The position numbers and the translations under genes were made by a program. A model generated the notes under the pieces. That model saw only the letters and a program-made list of their open reading frames with translations, had not been told where the DNA came from and did no database searches. 64,000 bases of DNA from Roseibium sp. MMSF_3412 (GTDB lineage: Bacteria > Pseudomonadota > Alphaproteobacteria > Rhizobiales > Stappiaceae). Location of the stretch: assembly GCF_030733265.1 (NCBI RefSeq), contig NZ_JASHJI010000001.1, positions 186,001 to 250,000 of the forward strand, in the 5' to 3' direction. Within the stretch, counting starts at the first letter, position 1, and each line of letters begins with the position of its first letter. This document shows, in pieces, positions 9,496 through 19,080 of the stretch.

Positions 9496-10842
9496 ATGAC
9501 ACCTGCCGACGCAGCGGGCGATCCGCCACGCCGCCCCTTCTCCGTAACGCACAGGTCGGTTCTGGCAATCGCCGTTCCGATGACGCTCGGCTATTTGTCG
9601 ACGCCCCTGCTTGGCGTGGTCGACATGGCCGTGATCGGACGCCTGGGCGAGGCCGCGCTGCTCGGCGGGATCGCGCTCGGCGGGATCATCTTCGACCTCG
9701 TCTTCACGACATTCAATTTCCTGCGTGCCGGCACGACGGGGCTGACCGCACAGGCGGTTGGCGGACAGAACGACCAAGAGGTCAAGGCGACGCTTGCCCG
9801 GGCGCTTGTCATCGCAGCGCTTGGCGGTCTTCTGGTGGTCTTGCTGCAATCCCCGCTGCTTCATGCCGGGCAGTGGTTTCTCGGCGGCAGCCCGGACGTG
9901 CAGGCGGTGACAACACGTTACTTCGATGTCCGGGTCCTGAGCGCGCCGTTTCTGCTTGCGAATTACGCAATCCTCGGCTGGTTCATCGGTCTTGGACGCG
10001 CCGGAACAGGCCTCATGCTGCAACTTTTCCTGAACGGCCTGAACATCGCGCTCAGTGTCTGGTTCGTGGTCGGACTGGGGTGGAGCGTGGAAGGTGTCGC
10101 AGTCGCGACCGTCCTGAGCGAGATTTCCACGACGCTGCTCGGCCTCGCGCTTGTTCTGAAAAGCGCCGGACGCAGGTCCTGGCCGGCGCTGCATGTCGTC
10201 TTCGACAGACGGCTCTTGATGCGCATGATGGCGCTGAACCGCGACATCATGATCCGTTCCTTCGCGCTGCTTTACGCCTATGCGTTCTTCATGGCGAGGT
10301 CGGCGGACCAGGGCGATGCCGTTCTTGCCGCGAACGCCGTTCTTGAGAAGTTCATCCTCGTGTCCGGTTACTTTCTGGACGGGCTGGCAACAGCAGCCGA
10401 ACAACTGGCAGGCCGCGCGGTCGGTGCCAGATTCAGGCCCGCGTTCGACAGAACCGTGAAGCTGACCGGGGTGTGGAGTTTCGCCATGGCCGGGCTCCTT
10501 TCCCTCATCTTCCTGGTGTTCGGAAGTGCGATGATCGAGTTCATGACCACGTCGCCGGAGGTTCGCAGCCTCGGCAACGCTTACCTGATCTGGGCCGTGC
10601 TGGCACCTTTACTGGGTGTGCTTGCCTTCCAGATGGACGGCATCTACATCGGCGCGACATGGTCCGGCACGATGCGGAACATGATGCTCCTTTCCCTTGC
10701 CATCTACGTAACCGCCTACTACGCCCTGTTCCCGGTACTTGGCAATCACGGGCTCTGGCTTGCCATCTCGATTTTCCTGGGTCTGCGCGGGCTAACACTG
10801 CTGGCCGTGTGCAAGCGACGGGCCGACAGCACGTTCTCTTAG
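9496..10842 (+). CDS. MATE-family efflux transporter (DinF-like)
   Basis: The 448-residue protein has 12 predicted membrane segments and the MATE pattern: an N-terminal repeat starting LAIAVPMTLGYLSTPLLGVVDMAVIGRLG, GTTGLTAQAVGGQN in the third helix region, and a second half starting with FILVSGYFLDGLATAAEQLAGRAVG. MATE proteins export cationic drugs or metabolites using H+ or Na+. The sequence pattern is nearest the DinF/plant-MATE branch. The gene is downstream of HxlR and probably co-transcribed. The substrate is unknown. Confidence 0.9.
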   Translation: MTPADAAGDPPRRPFSVTHRSVLAIAVPMTLGYLSTPLLGVVDMAVIGRLGEAALLGGIALGGIIFDLVFTTFNFLRAGTTGLTAQAVGGQNDQEVKATLARALVIAALGGLLVVLLQSPLLHAGQWFLGGSPDVQAVTTRYFDVRVLSAPFLLANYAILGWFIGLGRAGTGLMLQLFLNGLNIALSVWFVVGLGWSVEGVAVATVLSEISTTLLGLALVLKSAGRRSWPALHVVFDRRLLMRMMALNRDIMIRSFALLYAYAFFMARSADQGDAVLAANAVLEKFILVSGYFLDGLATAAEQLAGRAVGARFRPAFDRTVKLTGVWSFAMAGLLSLIFLVFGSAMIEFMTTSPEVRSLGNAYLIWAVLAPLLGVLAFQMDGIYIGATWSGTMRNMMLLSLAIYVTAYYALFPVLGNHGLWLAISIFLGLRGLTLLAVCKRRADSTFS

Positions 10843-10890
10843 TCACGATTGCCACCGCAAAACCGACATGGACCTGAAGCTGACCTTCAC

Positions 10891-11158
10891 TAGGGTACGG
10901 ACCCATAAATGAAGCCGATTTGGCGGTAGAAATGGCAAAATCTCGCGAGGAAGCGTGCGCAGAGCGGGCGTTATGCCCGGTCAAGCACGGTGACGCTACG
11001 AGGTGAAGCCATTTTGCCGTCCTTCGGATTTGGCCGTTTCAGCCATCTGCAGCGTCGCGAAAGACTTGAAAATGAACCACATTTCCTGCGCTTTCGCTCC
11101 TCACAGTTAGTCAAAACGATCCAAACCAAATTGACTTCATTTATGAGTCCGTACCCTA
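10891..11158. mobile_element. MITE-like element, copy A (268 bp)
   Basis: Terminal inverted repeats of about 33 bp face each other. The left end reads TAGGGTACGGACCCATAAAT and the right end, on the other strand, TAGGGTACGGACTCATAAAT, with two further mismatches inside. Both ends are bounded by TA, compatible with a TA target duplication. No open frame is present, so it is non-autonomous. An inner inverted pair (GGCAAAAT / ATTTTGCC) surrounds a smaller hairpin CGGGCGTTATGCCCG. It has the same length and end sequence pattern as the element at 41871-42138. Its right end overlaps the pyrD stop codon. Confidence 0.75.
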
Positions 11159-12250
11159 AAGCGGCTCGGACGCCCAGGCATCGACGTTGGCATCGCGGGC
11201 TTCCCGCAGCGACGAGAACCCGTGTTTGTCGAGCCTTTCGGCAAGGCCGGCCAGGATGTCTCCGACCAGCCCCGGCCCCTTGAAAACCAGCGAGGAATAA
11301 ACCTGAAGCAAATCGGCGCCGGCAGCGATCTTGGTCCAGGCCGTTTCGGCGCTGTCAATGCCGCCGACCCCTATGATGGGCAGGTCGGGTCCTGCCAGTT
11401 TGCGCGCACGGGCAAGAACGGTTGTGGACTTGCGAAAAAGCGGCCGGCCTGAAAGCCCTCCCGCCTCCTTGTGCGGTCCCTGCCCGCTCAGTCCCGACCG
11501 GTCCACCGTCGTGTTCGACACGATCAGCCCGTCGATGGCCTTTTCCAGGACCTCTTCGACAATGTCAGTAAGATCCTCTTCCACCACATCGGGCGCGATC
11601 TTGAGCAAAAGCGGCACGCGCCGCCCCGTCGTCTGCGCACGAGCGTCGCGCGCCACAACCACAGCCTGAAGCAGATCGGCAAGCGCAGAGCGAGCCTGAA
11701 GATCTCTCAGGCCCGGCGTGTTGGGAGACGAAATGTTGACCGTGAAATAGGACGCCAGATCCGCAAATTCCGTTATCCCGGAGACATAATCGGCAATCCG
11801 GTCGTCTGCATCCTTGTTGGCCCCGACATTGATGCCGACGATCCCGCTCTGCGCCTTCCGCGCGAGCAGGCGTTGCCGCATCGCGGCGTGACCCTCGTTG
11901 TTGAAGCCGTATCGATTGATCACGCCTTCATCGGCCGGAAGGCGGAAGACGCGCGGCCGCGGGTTTCCCGGTTGTTCCAAGGGAGTCACGGAGCCGACCT
12001 CGGTAAAACCGAAACCAAGGTCCAGAACGGCATCGGGAACGTCCGCGTTCTTGTCGAAACCGGCCGCCATTCCGAGCGGATTGGGGAAATCGAGATCCCA
12101 GTGCCTCACCTTGAGGCGCGGATCCTGCGGGGCCGGCTTCGCGGAGAGCACACCTGATTTAAGGGCAAGCACCGTGAGCCTGTGGGCATTTTCCGCATCA
12201 AGCAGATGCAGTCCCTTCAACGCCAGGCTCTGAAGAGGACCGGTTATCAC
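11156..12250 (-). CDS. pyrD: Quinone-dependent dihydroorotate dehydrogenase
   Basis: The 364-residue enzyme oxidises dihydroorotate to orotate in pyrimidine synthesis and passes electrons to ubiquinone at the membrane. Class 2 features are visible: an N-terminal helical extension, PLGMAAGFDKNADVP, the substrate-binding RYGFNNEGH, SPNTPGLRDLQ with the class 2 catalytic Ser just before it (YFTVNISSPNTPG), ISNTTVDR, and the FMN-binding GVGGIDSAETAWTKIAAGA. The GTG at 12250 overlaps the stop of the DUF952 gene (GTGA), implying coupling; the longer frame to 12310 lies inside that gene. The TAG stop is formed at the end of a MITE, so the last residues may differ from the ancestral protein. Confidence 0.93.
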   Translation of the reverse strand: MITGPLQSLALKGLHLLDAENAHRLTVLALKSGVLSAKPAPQDPRLKVRHWDLDFPNPLGMAAGFDKNADVPDAVLDLGFGFTEVGSVTPLEQPGNPRPRVFRLPADEGVINRYGFNNEGHAAMRQRLLARKAQSGIVGINVGANKDADDRIADYVSGITEFADLASYFTVNISSPNTPGLRDLQARSALADLLQAVVVARDARAQTTGRRVPLLLKIAPDVVEEDLTDIVEEVLEKAIDGLIVSNTTVDRSGLSGQGPHKEAGGLSGRPLFRKSTTVLARARKLAGPDLPIIGVGGIDSAETAWTKIAAGADLLQVYSSLVFKGPGLVGDILAGLAERLDKHGFSSLREARDANVDAWASEPL

Positions 12251-12591
12251 GCGCTCATCTCCGGAAAGACATGGCCACCATCCGCTGACAGGGGCAACGC
12301 CTTGACCCACAGAGCATCGGCGGGCTTAAGCTCGGCGTAAAGATGCGGAAACAGGGCCCCGCCACGCGACGGTTCCCATTTGAGCGCCTCTCCGAAAGAC
12401 TCGCTGTCAAAGGCGGCCAGCAGAAGATCATCCTGACCGCTGAAGTGTTTTGCCGCCGTTTCGCGCGCCTGCCCGGCCGTCGAAAAATGAATGTAGCCGT
12501 CGGCCAGGTCGACCGGCGCTCCCTTGAAGACGCCTGCCGCCTCCGCTTCCTGCCACATGGTCTTCGGGACGATTTTGAATATCAGGGTCAT
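12247..12591 (-). CDS. DUF952-domain protein
   Basis: This 114-residue protein matches the DUF952 pattern: TLIFKIVPKTMWQEAEAAG, then VDLADGYIHFSTAGQARETAAKHF, FGEALKWEPSRGGALFPHLY and the end motif about WVKALPLSADGGHVFP. The fold is related to RNA 2'-phosphotransferase/ADP-ribosyltransferase-like proteins, but no reaction is established. It is immediately upstream of pyrD with a 4-bp overlap, as is common in related genomes. The ribosome site is weak. Confidence 0.85.
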   Translation of the reverse strand: MTLIFKIVPKTMWQEAEAAGVFKGAPVDLADGYIHFSTAGQARETAAKHFSGQDDLLLAAFDSESFGEALKWEPSRGGALFPHLYAELKPADALWVKALPLSADGGHVFPEMSA

Positions 12592-12798
12592 TTGTCTTGT
12601 GTCCGCTGCGGCATGTCAGCCGTCTTGGTGTTGGCCCGGACACTACTCACAGGCCGTCGGGCAAACAAGCCGGGAGCACGGACTTTCTGCACGCATGACA
12701 AATTCACATGGAAAATGCAAAATAGCGCTGCGTTAGGTCTTCGGAATTCGATCTCAACAGCCTACTGATGAGATGACACAAGGAACAAGTGACTCGCA

Positions 12799-13704
12799 AT
12801 GAAGCTTCGGCCTTTCCTGGTGCCCGTGCTCCTGCTGACCGCCTTCGCGGGTCTCGTCGCATGGCTGTTGCTGGTGGAACCGCCGGCCCCGCCGCAAGAA
12901 CAGCTCGCCGGGTCGCTCAGGCCCGGCATCAATGACGTCGAGAGCGATCTTGAGGCACCAGCCAAAGACGCGCAGGACGCCGCAAAAACAGTCGCTGCAA
13001 GCGAAGCCGCTGCCCCGCTTCCGGACAACATTCGCGATGTATCTCCAGATGGTGTCTCCGCGCCGGATGTGGACGGTGGCTTGACGCGGATCGAACCTTC
13101 CGAACGCTATCAGGAACTCATCAATCCTCCGGTCGAACCGGTCCCGGACGGACCGCTGGAACTCCGCCGTGTGCAGGTTCTGGACGGGGGGCGGATCAAG
13201 TCCGGCAAACTGGTTGTCACACTCGCCCATATCGAACCCATGAAAATCGACGAAACCTGTGTTGCCCGGCAGGGCGGTCTCTGGCCGTGCGGTGCGCGTG
13301 CCCGGACCTTCCTGCGCGGGCTGATCCGCCAGTTCAAGGTCACGTGCGAGAAACTCTCGGAAACGGGACCGCAACAGATCGTGGCAACGTGCAGGCGCGG
13401 AAAGATCGACCTCAGCACGCGCATGGTGCGATACGGATGGGCTGATCCGACTGCCGATGCACCCGAGGGGTTTGAAGACTTCGCCCTTCTCGCGAAACAG
13501 CGAAAACTCGGAAAGTGGAAAGACGAATGGCAGGTCGCCGCACCGCGATCCAACTGGGAAGCGGATCCGGACGCGCCCCTGCCCGGTCTTGAGGACCTTG
13601 CCCCGGAAATCGTCGAATGGAGCCAGAGCACCGACACCGATCCGGGGGGTCAGCCGTTCTTCGGCGCGGAGCCGGACATTCCCGGCGTGCTGCCTCAGCA
13701 ATGA
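12799..13704 (+). CDS. Membrane-anchored thermonuclease-like protein
   Basis: The 301-residue protein has an N-terminal membrane anchor (FLVPVLLLTAFAGLVAWLLL), a Pro/Ala-rich linker to about residue 110, then a staphylococcal-nuclease-like OB fold (LRRVQVLDGGRIKSGKLVVTLAHIEP, CGARARTFLRGLIRQ, CRRGKIDLSTRMVRYGWADP). The usual second Arg/Glu catalytic positions are not clearly kept, so nuclease activity is doubtful. The C-terminal 60 residues are acidic and probably disordered. It is predicted to act in the periplasm. It stands alone between divergent and convergent neighbours. Confidence 0.75.
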   Translation: MKLRPFLVPVLLLTAFAGLVAWLLLVEPPAPPQEQLAGSLRPGINDVESDLEAPAKDAQDAAKTVAASEAAAPLPDNIRDVSPDGVSAPDVDGGLTRIEPSERYQELINPPVEPVPDGPLELRRVQVLDGGRIKSGKLVVTLAHIEPMKIDETCVARQGGLWPCGARARTFLRGLIRQFKVTCEKLSETGPQQIVATCRRGKIDLSTRMVRYGWADPTADAPEGFEDFALLAKQRKLGKWKDEWQVAAPRSNWEADPDAPLPGLEDLAPEIVEWSQSTDTDPGGQPFFGAEPDIPGVLPQQ

Positions 13705-13804
13705 TGCCGGACGTCCGCTGAGCCCGGCAAAGGACCGCCCCATTGATCAGATGCCATCCTGCCTTTTGTAAGAGCTGTGCGGGCGCTAACGTCATGCGAG
13801 GCAC

Positions 13805-13831
13805 AAAAAAGGCGGGAACCCTGTTCCCGCC
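13805..13831 (-). terminator. Rho-independent terminator of lysK
   Basis: A 9-bp GC-rich stem (GGCGGGAAC / GTTCCCGCC) with a 3-base loop is followed on the minus strand by six U residues. It lies 25 bp after the lysK stop codon. Confidence 0.85.
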
Positions 13832-13855
13832 CTGTGTCGTTCCACGTTGCCGGTG

Positions 13856-15514
13856 TCAGGCAGCCAATTCGCCCGCGAGCGCCTTGCGGATCATCTCCCG
13901 GGTCTCGGCAATACCGTAAAGCGCCACGAACGATCCGAAACGCGGACCCTTTTCCTGGCCAAGCAGCAACTGGTAGAGCGCCGAGAACCAGGCAACCGAA
14001 ACACCCGGCCCGCCGTCGGGGCCTTTCTTGTTCGGGTCCTGATAGCGTTCGATCGCGCGGGCGACGTCAAGAACGGCGTCCTGAATGGCGGCCCCGTCCG
14101 CGTCGGCAGGCAACTCAGCCAGTTTGGCGTCCAGTTGCTGCAAGGCAATGATTTCGACGTCGTCCGGCGCCTTGAAGGATTTTGTCGGCTTGACGAAGTC
14201 TTCGAAGTAACGGATCGCGTAGCCGACAAGCGCGTCCAGTTCCGGATGCGTTGCAGCCGTCACGCCCGGTGCATACCGGGAAATAAAGGCCCACAGCACG
14301 TCCTTGCTGTCCGCGTTTGACGCCGAAACAAGGTTCAAAAGCATCGCGAACGGCACGGGCATATCGATTGCCGGAATGTTTCCGGAGTGGATATGCCAGG
14401 CCGGGTTCTGCAGCTTCTGCTCAACCGGCATCTGCCCGTATTTCTGGACGAACGTGTAGTACTCGTCGACGGCCTTCGGGATCACGTCGAAATAGAGTTT
14501 CTTGGCCGTTTTGGGCTTCTGGAAATTGTAAAGTGCAAGGCTTTCCGGAGACGCGTAGGTCAGCCACTCGTCGATCGTCAGGCCGTTGCCCTTCGACTTG
14601 GAGATCTTCTCGCCCTTGTCGTCCAGGAAGAGTTCGTAGACATAATGCTCCGGAGCCTTGCCGCCGAGGATGTTGCAGATCTTGTCGTAGATGGGCGCAT
14701 TGGTCTGGTGGTCCTTGCCGAACATCTCGAAGTCGACATCGAGCGCGGCCCAGCGCATGCCGAAATCCGGCTTCCACTGCAGCTTCACGTTTCCGCCTGT
14801 AACGGACAGGGTGATTTCCTCGCCCGTCTCATCATCGAAGGTGATCGTCGCATCCCGCGGATTGACGTCCTTCATCGGCACGTAAAGAACACGGCCGGAT
14901 GTGGGAGAGATCGGCAGGAACGGCGAATAGGTCGCCTGGCGCTCGGCCCCCAGGGTCGGCAGCATCACGTCCATGATCTTCTGGTACTTCTCCGTTGCGC
15001 GGATCAGAACCTCGTCGAACTTGCCGGACTTGTAGTATTCGGTTGCGCTCGCGAACTCGTAGTCGAAGCCGAATGTGTCCAGAAACCGGCGCAGCATGGC
15101 GTTGTTATGCGCCGCGAAGCTCTCATAGTCACCCCCGAAAGGATTGGGCACCGCGCTGAGCGGCATCTGGAGGTAAGGTTCCAGGGCAGCACGGTCAGGA
15201 ACGTTTTCCGGGATCTTGCGCATCCCGTCCATATCGTCGGAAAACGACAGCAGACGCGTCGGGATCTTGTCTTCCGTCAGCAGGCGGAACGCGGTGCGCA
15301 CCATTGTCGTACGCAGGACCTCCCCGAAGGTTCCGATATGTGGCAGCCCGGACGGGCCGTATCCGGTTTCGAACAGAACCGGTTTTTCCGGATCCCGCTT
15401 GCCGATGCGTTTGACCAGTTTGCGTGCTTCTTCGAACGGCCAGGCTTTCGATTTCGTGGCCGCCTCGACAAAATCTTGCGAAAGGTCAAGCGTGGGCAGG
15501 GATTGGTCGGTCAT
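13856..15514 (-). CDS. lysK: Lysine--tRNA ligase, class I
   Basis: The 552-residue protein charges tRNA-Lys. It is the class I (archaeal-type) enzyme, not the usual bacterial class II LysS. The Rossmann-fold signatures are [16 protein letters not shown] (HIGH-like) near residue 55 and [15 protein letters not shown] (KMSKS-like) near residue 290. Class I LysRS is standard in many alphaproteobacteria. It is a single gene with its own terminator and a 232-bp upstream gap. There is no sign of a second lysyl-tRNA synthetase in the window. Confidence 0.95.
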   Translation of the reverse strand: MTDQSLPTLDLSQDFVEAATKSKAWPFEEARKLVKRIGKRDPEKPVLFETGYGPSGLPHIGTFGEVLRTTMVRTAFRLLTEDKIPTRLLSFSDDMDGMRKIPENVPDRAALEPYLQMPLSAVPNPFGGDYESFAAHNNAMLRRFLDTFGFDYEFASATEYYKSGKFDEVLIRATEKYQKIMDVMLPTLGAERQATYSPFLPISPTSGRVLYVPMKDVNPRDATITFDDETGEEITLSVTGGNVKLQWKPDFGMRWAALDVDFEMFGKDHQTNAPIYDKICNILGGKAPEHYVYELFLDDKGEKISKSKGNGLTIDEWLTYASPESLALYNFQKPKTAKKLYFDVIPKAVDEYYTFVQKYGQMPVEQKLQNPAWHIHSGNIPAIDMPVPFAMLLNLVSASNADSKDVLWAFISRYAPGVTAATHPELDALVGYAIRYFEDFVKPTKSFKAPDDVEIIALQQLDAKLAELPADADGAAIQDAVLDVARAIERYQDPNKKGPDGGPGVSVAWFSALYQLLLGQEKGPRFGSFVALYGIAETREMIRKALAGELAA

Positions 15515-15746
15515 GTTCGGGTTTCATTCTGTTGAATTTGATGGATAAGGCGCAAATTCCGGCTGCCAAGCTCGCAGCCGGCCTGATGTTGCGGCGCGAC
15601 ACTAGAAAAGCACGGACCAAAGGTCAATCAATTGTCGCATGTGGTCGACTTGAAGCTTTCCCGCCAACCCTTTATACCACCCGTCGCAAATCAGATCATG
15701 TCTGAGCGTGTTTTTGCCCAACCACCGGCGCACTGGAGAATGAATA

Positions 15747-16166
15747 GTGTCTAACAATGAACCGATCAGCGTTCAGGAAGCCCTCATCTACGTGATGGTG
15801 ATTGTGTCCGCGTCAGACAATGCGATGACCGACAAGGAACTGGCCACGATCGGTGACATGATCAAGATGTTGCCGGTGTTCGGCGACTATGACGGCAACC
15901 GGATCATTCCCGCCGCGCAGCGCTGCGGTGATATTCTCCAGGAAGAAAACGGCCTGTCGCTGGTTCTGGAACTGGTCGGTGATGTCCTGCCACCCAAGCT
16001 TTACGACACGGCGTACGCACTGGCGGTGGAAGTCGCCGCAGCCGATCTTCACGTGGAACAGGAAGAGTTGCGGATCCTTCAGATGCTGCGCGACCGTTTC
16101 CGTCTGGACAAGCTGACGGTTGCCGCTATCGAGCGCGGCGCAATCGCCCGCCACCGGACCGTCTGA
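15747..16166 (+). CDS. TerB-like tellurite-resistance-family protein
   Basis: The 139-residue all-helical protein fits the TerB/DjlA N-terminal fold: EALIYVMVIVSASDNAMTDKELATIGDMIKMLP, then a second helical repeat YALAVEVAAADLHVEQEELRILQMLRDRF. Acidic residues in the loops bind divalent metal in studied TerB proteins. The start is GTG, with GGAG about nine bases upstream. Single TerB genes outside ter clusters have no agreed role. It is convergent with apaG. Confidence 0.8.
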   Translation: MSNNEPISVQEALIYVMVIVSASDNAMTDKELATIGDMIKMLPVFGDYDGNRIIPAAQRCGDILQEENGLSLVLELVGDVLPPKLYDTAYALAVEVAAADLHVEQEELRILQMLRDRFRLDKLTVAAIERGAIARHRTV

Positions 16167-16200
16167 TCCCCTGTTTCCAGCATTCGATTTGAGTGATCTG

Positions 16201-16220
16201 CGGCGCTGAAAAAAGCGCCG
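16201..16220. terminator. Hairpin between convergent genes
   Basis: A 7-bp stem (CGGCGCT / AGCGCCG) with a GAAAAA loop lies between the ends of the TerB-like gene and apaG. There is no U-tract on either side, so a terminator role is possible but weakly supported. Confidence 0.35.
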
Positions 16221-16234
16221 GATTTCGCATGCGC

Positions 16235-16660
16235 TCAGTTCAGGCTCCGGATCGCATCCGGCAAGTCGAGCGAAAACGGCGGGATGGCAACGTGGAACCT
16301 GGATCCATCCGGCCGCTCCATCGCGTAGGAACCGGCCATGATGCCGCTGTCGGTCGAGAGCGGACAATGAGAGGAATATTCATAGGTTTCCCCCGGCTCA
16401 ATCACCGGCTGTTCGCCGACGACCCCTTCACCGCTTACCTCTTCCTGGCGGCCCAGCGCGTCCGTGATCTGCCAATAGCGCGTTTTCAGCTGTACGGGCT
16501 CGGGACCACCATTATGGATCTCGATCATGTAAGCCCAGATGAACTCGCTCTCTTCCGGTTTCGACTCGTCGTCCAGATAAAACGGTTCTACCGATACCTC
16601 GATCCCCTGCGTAATGGCGCTGTAGCTACCTGACACGGTTGTTCCTTCACTTCCGGGCAT
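16235..16660 (-). CDS. apaG: ApaG-domain protein
   Basis: The product has 141 residues from the ATG. The ApaG immunoglobulin-like fold is seen in ITQGIEVSVEPFYLDDES, FIWAYMIEIHNGGPEPVQLKTRYW, GEGVVGEQPVIEPGETYEYSS and GIMAGSYAM. In enterobacteria ApaG is linked to cobalt/magnesium phenotypes and nucleotide binding; the biochemical role is not settled. A GTG at 16636, eight codons in with GAAGGAAC upstream, gives a protein closer to the usual length (about 130) and may be the true start. The gene is monocistronic and convergent with the TerB-like gene. Confidence 0.9.
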   Translation of the reverse strand: MPGSEGTTVSGSYSAITQGIEVSVEPFYLDDESKPEESEFIWAYMIEIHNGGPEPVQLKTRYWQITDALGRQEEVSGEGVVGEQPVIEPGETYEYSSHCPLSTDSGIMAGSYAMERPDGSRFHVAIPPFSLDLPDAIRSLN

Positions 16661-16772
16661 TCGCCCACAACTTCAGGAAGGGCTTATAGGGCGAATGACA
16701 TAAGCGTGAAAGAGTCTTACTTGTGATTTCCTGAAGGATTTTGCATTTACAGCGCTGTTTCCTCCAAGTCAG

Positions 16773-17408
16773 GTGGCTTTTCAAGTGTTTGACGCCCGCA
16801 TCCGCCCCATGATCGACCCGGTTCTGAACCGCCTCGGAGCGCTTCTGGCCGCGACGGGTATCGGCGCCAATGGCGTGACGCTGATCGGATTCGGCCTGGG
16901 CATCGGCGCTGCGGTCGCGATTGCGACAGGTTACTTTCTGCTCGGCTTCGTGCTGATCGCGCTCAACCGGATCGCCGACGGTCTGGACGGCGCGATTGCG
17001 AGAGTGACCGGGAAAACCGATCTTGGCGGATATCTCGACATCTCGCTCGACTTCTTTTTCTACGGTGCGATCCCGCTCGCCTTTGCCATCCAGGACCCTG
17101 CCAGCAACGCGCTTCCTGCTGCCGCCCTGCTTTGCAGTTTCTACGCCAACGGATCAGCCTTTCTCGCCTTTGCGATCATGGCGGAGCGGCGCGGGCTGAC
17201 GACAGACCAGCAAGGCTCCAAATCCCTCTACTATATCGGTGGGCTCGCAGAAGGCACCGAGACGATCGTGCTGTTCTTGCTGATGGCCCTACTGCCGGGC
17301 TGGTTTCCGGTGCTGGCCTGGGGATTTGCGGCGGTCTGTTTCGTGTCCGCGGGTGCGCGCGTGCTGATCGGCGTGAAGTCCCTCGACAACAGTGGCAGCA
17401 ACGACTAG
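16773..17408 (+). CDS. CDP-alcohol phosphatidyltransferase-family membrane protein
   Basis: The 211-residue protein has about five membrane segments. The CDP-alcohol signature DG-(x)2-AR-(x)8-G-(x)3-D-(x)3-D is present as DGAIARVTGKTDLGGYLDISLD in two overlapping parts (DGLDGAIARV at 70-80, GGYLDISLD next). It transfers a phosphoalcohol to or from CDP-diacylglycerol-type substrates in the inner membrane. The acceptor cannot be deduced; this small form is not PgsA or PssA in an obvious way. The start is a GTG. The gene is convergent with the LysR gene, with only 6 bp between. Confidence 0.85.
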   Translation: MAFQVFDARIRPMIDPVLNRLGALLAATGIGANGVTLIGFGLGIGAAVAIATGYFLLGFVLIALNRIADGLDGAIARVTGKTDLGGYLDISLDFFFYGAIPLAFAIQDPASNALPAAALLCSFYANGSAFLAFAIMAERRGLTTDQQGSKSLYYIGGLAEGTETIVLFLLMALLPGWFPVLAWGFAAVCFVSAGARVLIGVKSLDNSGSND

Positions 17409-17414
17409 CAGACG

Positions 17415-18302
17415 CTAGTCGATCGGATGCCGGCAGCAGAAACGCCAGAACTGTTCCGCCGCGTATGACCTTGCGGTTCCCTGTCTGCGGACGAAACCGA
17501 AACTGCGCGGCGCCTCCGGTGACAGGTTCAGCACGCGATACCGCCCCTCACTTTTCGGCAAGGCCATTTCCGCAATGATGGAGATGCCGAGCCCTGCCTC
17601 CACCAGGGCAAGGATCGAGTTGACCTGCAGGATCGTGTGCGTGACTTTCGGCGAAACATCGGCGGCCGCGAACCAGCGTTCCACCAGGGGCCCGCTGCCC
17701 CCCTTGGTCAGGATAAACGGATAGCCGGCCATTTCTTCCGGCGTCACGCGTTCGCGGCCGGCAAGGGGATGCCCGTCGCTGACGAGCCCAACAAGCCGGT
17801 CACTTGCGACGGAAGCAATTTCGAGCGTTTCAGCGTCCGTCAGGGACATGATCGCAAGGTCGACAATTCCGTCCTCGAGCGCCTCTTCAAGTTCTTCATC
17901 CGGAAACTCGAGGATCTCCACTCTGATCCCGGGACAGGCGCGGGCAAAGTCTGAGAGGGTTCGCGGCAGGATCTGAAACGACGCGGATGAGCCGAATGAG
18001 CCGAGCCGAACCGTCCCGGTTCGGTTGCTTCTTGCGTCTTCCAGACGGGCCAGCAGTTGATCGTGCAGAAGATCGGCCCGGTGTGCGTAGTCGGCAACCG
18101 CCACGCCCTCTTCCGTAAGGCCAAGTGGACGGTTTCCCCGCCGAAGCAACTGCGTGCCGAGATTGTGTTCAAGCTGGGCAATGCCCTTGCTGACGGCAGG
18201 CTGGCTGACGCCCAGAATGCGCGCGGCCTCCGAAACGCTGCCAAGCGAGCGGACCAGGGCGAGTGCCCGGGCGACAGACAGGGGAATATCGACGGAGGCC
18301 AT
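17415..18302 (-). CDS. LysR-family transcriptional regulator
   Basis: The protein is 295 residues from the ATG at 18302. The N-terminal helix-turn-helix reads ALVRSLGSVSEAARILGVSQPAVSKGIAQLE; the C-terminal ~200 residues form the periplasmic-binding-like effector domain. The open frame runs up to 18443, but the preceding 47 codons would overlap the divergent transporter gene and precede the conserved LysR start. It is divergent from the LysE-type exporter with an AT-rich gap of about 80 bp, the classic arrangement for a regulator controlling a neighbouring exporter. Confidence 0.9.
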   Translation of the reverse strand: MASVDIPLSVARALALVRSLGSVSEAARILGVSQPAVSKGIAQLEHNLGTQLLRRGNRPLGLTEEGVAVADYAHRADLLHDQLLARLEDARSNRTGTVRLGSFGSSASFQILPRTLSDFARACPGIRVEILEFPDEELEEALEDGIVDLAIMSLTDAETLEIASVASDRLVGLVSDGHPLAGRERVTPEEMAGYPFILTKGGSGPLVERWFAAADVSPKVTHTILQVNSILALVEAGLGISIIAEMALPKSEGRYRVLNLSPEAPRSFGFVRRQGTARSYAAEQFWRFCCRHPID

Positions 18303-18385
18303 TACAGTATAACCCTTGGTTATTTTCCTATTAAGAATATATCTGAAATTTATTTTGCGTCCAACACCAAACCCGGATGCGCCCG

Positions 18386-19006
18386 ATGAATTTCGAAACC
18401 TGGCTGGCCTTCGTGGCCGCTTCCCTTCTTCTGACCATGACACCCGGCCCGAGCATTGTTCTCGGAATGGTCCATTCCCTTCACTTCGGCATTGGCAAGA
18501 CCTTCTTCACCGCCCTTGGCGATATCAGCGCGAACATGGTGCAGATGCTTGTCGTTGCCGCTGGCCTGGGTGTTGTTCTTGCGCAGTCCGCACTGGCTTT
18601 CTCGGTGATCAAATGGACCGGTGTCGCGGTCCTGCTCTTCATGGGCTGGCGTCAATGGCGCGCGCCGGCCTCGCTACAGGCAAGAACAGGAACAAGCATC
18701 CGCGATGGCCGCAGACACCTGTTCCTGTCGGGGTTCCTGGTCGCCATCAGCAACCCGAAAGCACTTGTTTTCTTTACCGCCTTTTTCCCTCAGTTCATCG
18801 ATCCGGCACGGCGGCTCGATGCACAGCTTCTTGTCATGTGCCCGACAATCGCCGCACTCGACTTTCTGTTCGTGATGCTCTACGCGGCGGGCGCAAACGG
18901 GATGCTTGGCTTCCTCAGGCAAAGGCCCCGGTTGCTCAATCGGCTGAGCGGTTCGGTTCTGATGAGCGCAGCAGCCTTTCTGGGGCTGGTCAGCAAGAGC
19001 ACCTAA
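18386..19006 (+). CDS. LysE/RhtB-family amino-acid exporter
   Basis: The product has 206 residues with six hydrophobic segments. The LysE signature MTPGPSIVLGMVHSLHFGIGKTFFTALGDISAN is near the N-terminus and FLVAISNPKALVFFTAFFPQFID is in the middle. Such proteins export amino acids or homoserine lactones. An in-frame ATG three codons upstream (18377) is possible, but MNFETWLAF fits family starts better. The divergent LysR gene probably controls it. Confidence 0.88.
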   Translation: MNFETWLAFVAASLLLTMTPGPSIVLGMVHSLHFGIGKTFFTALGDISANMVQMLVVAAGLGVVLAQSALAFSVIKWTGVAVLLFMGWRQWRAPASLQARTGTSIRDGRRHLFLSGFLVAISNPKALVFFTAFFPQFIDPARRLDAQLLVMCPTIAALDFLFVMLYAAGANGMLGFLRQRPRLLNRLSGSVLMSAAAFLGLVSKST

Positions 19007-19080
19007 ATCGAAACGACAGACGTGGTCTGCCTCAACGCCCCTCATGAAAGCGTTCGATCCATGCCGCTTGTCTGAAAATG

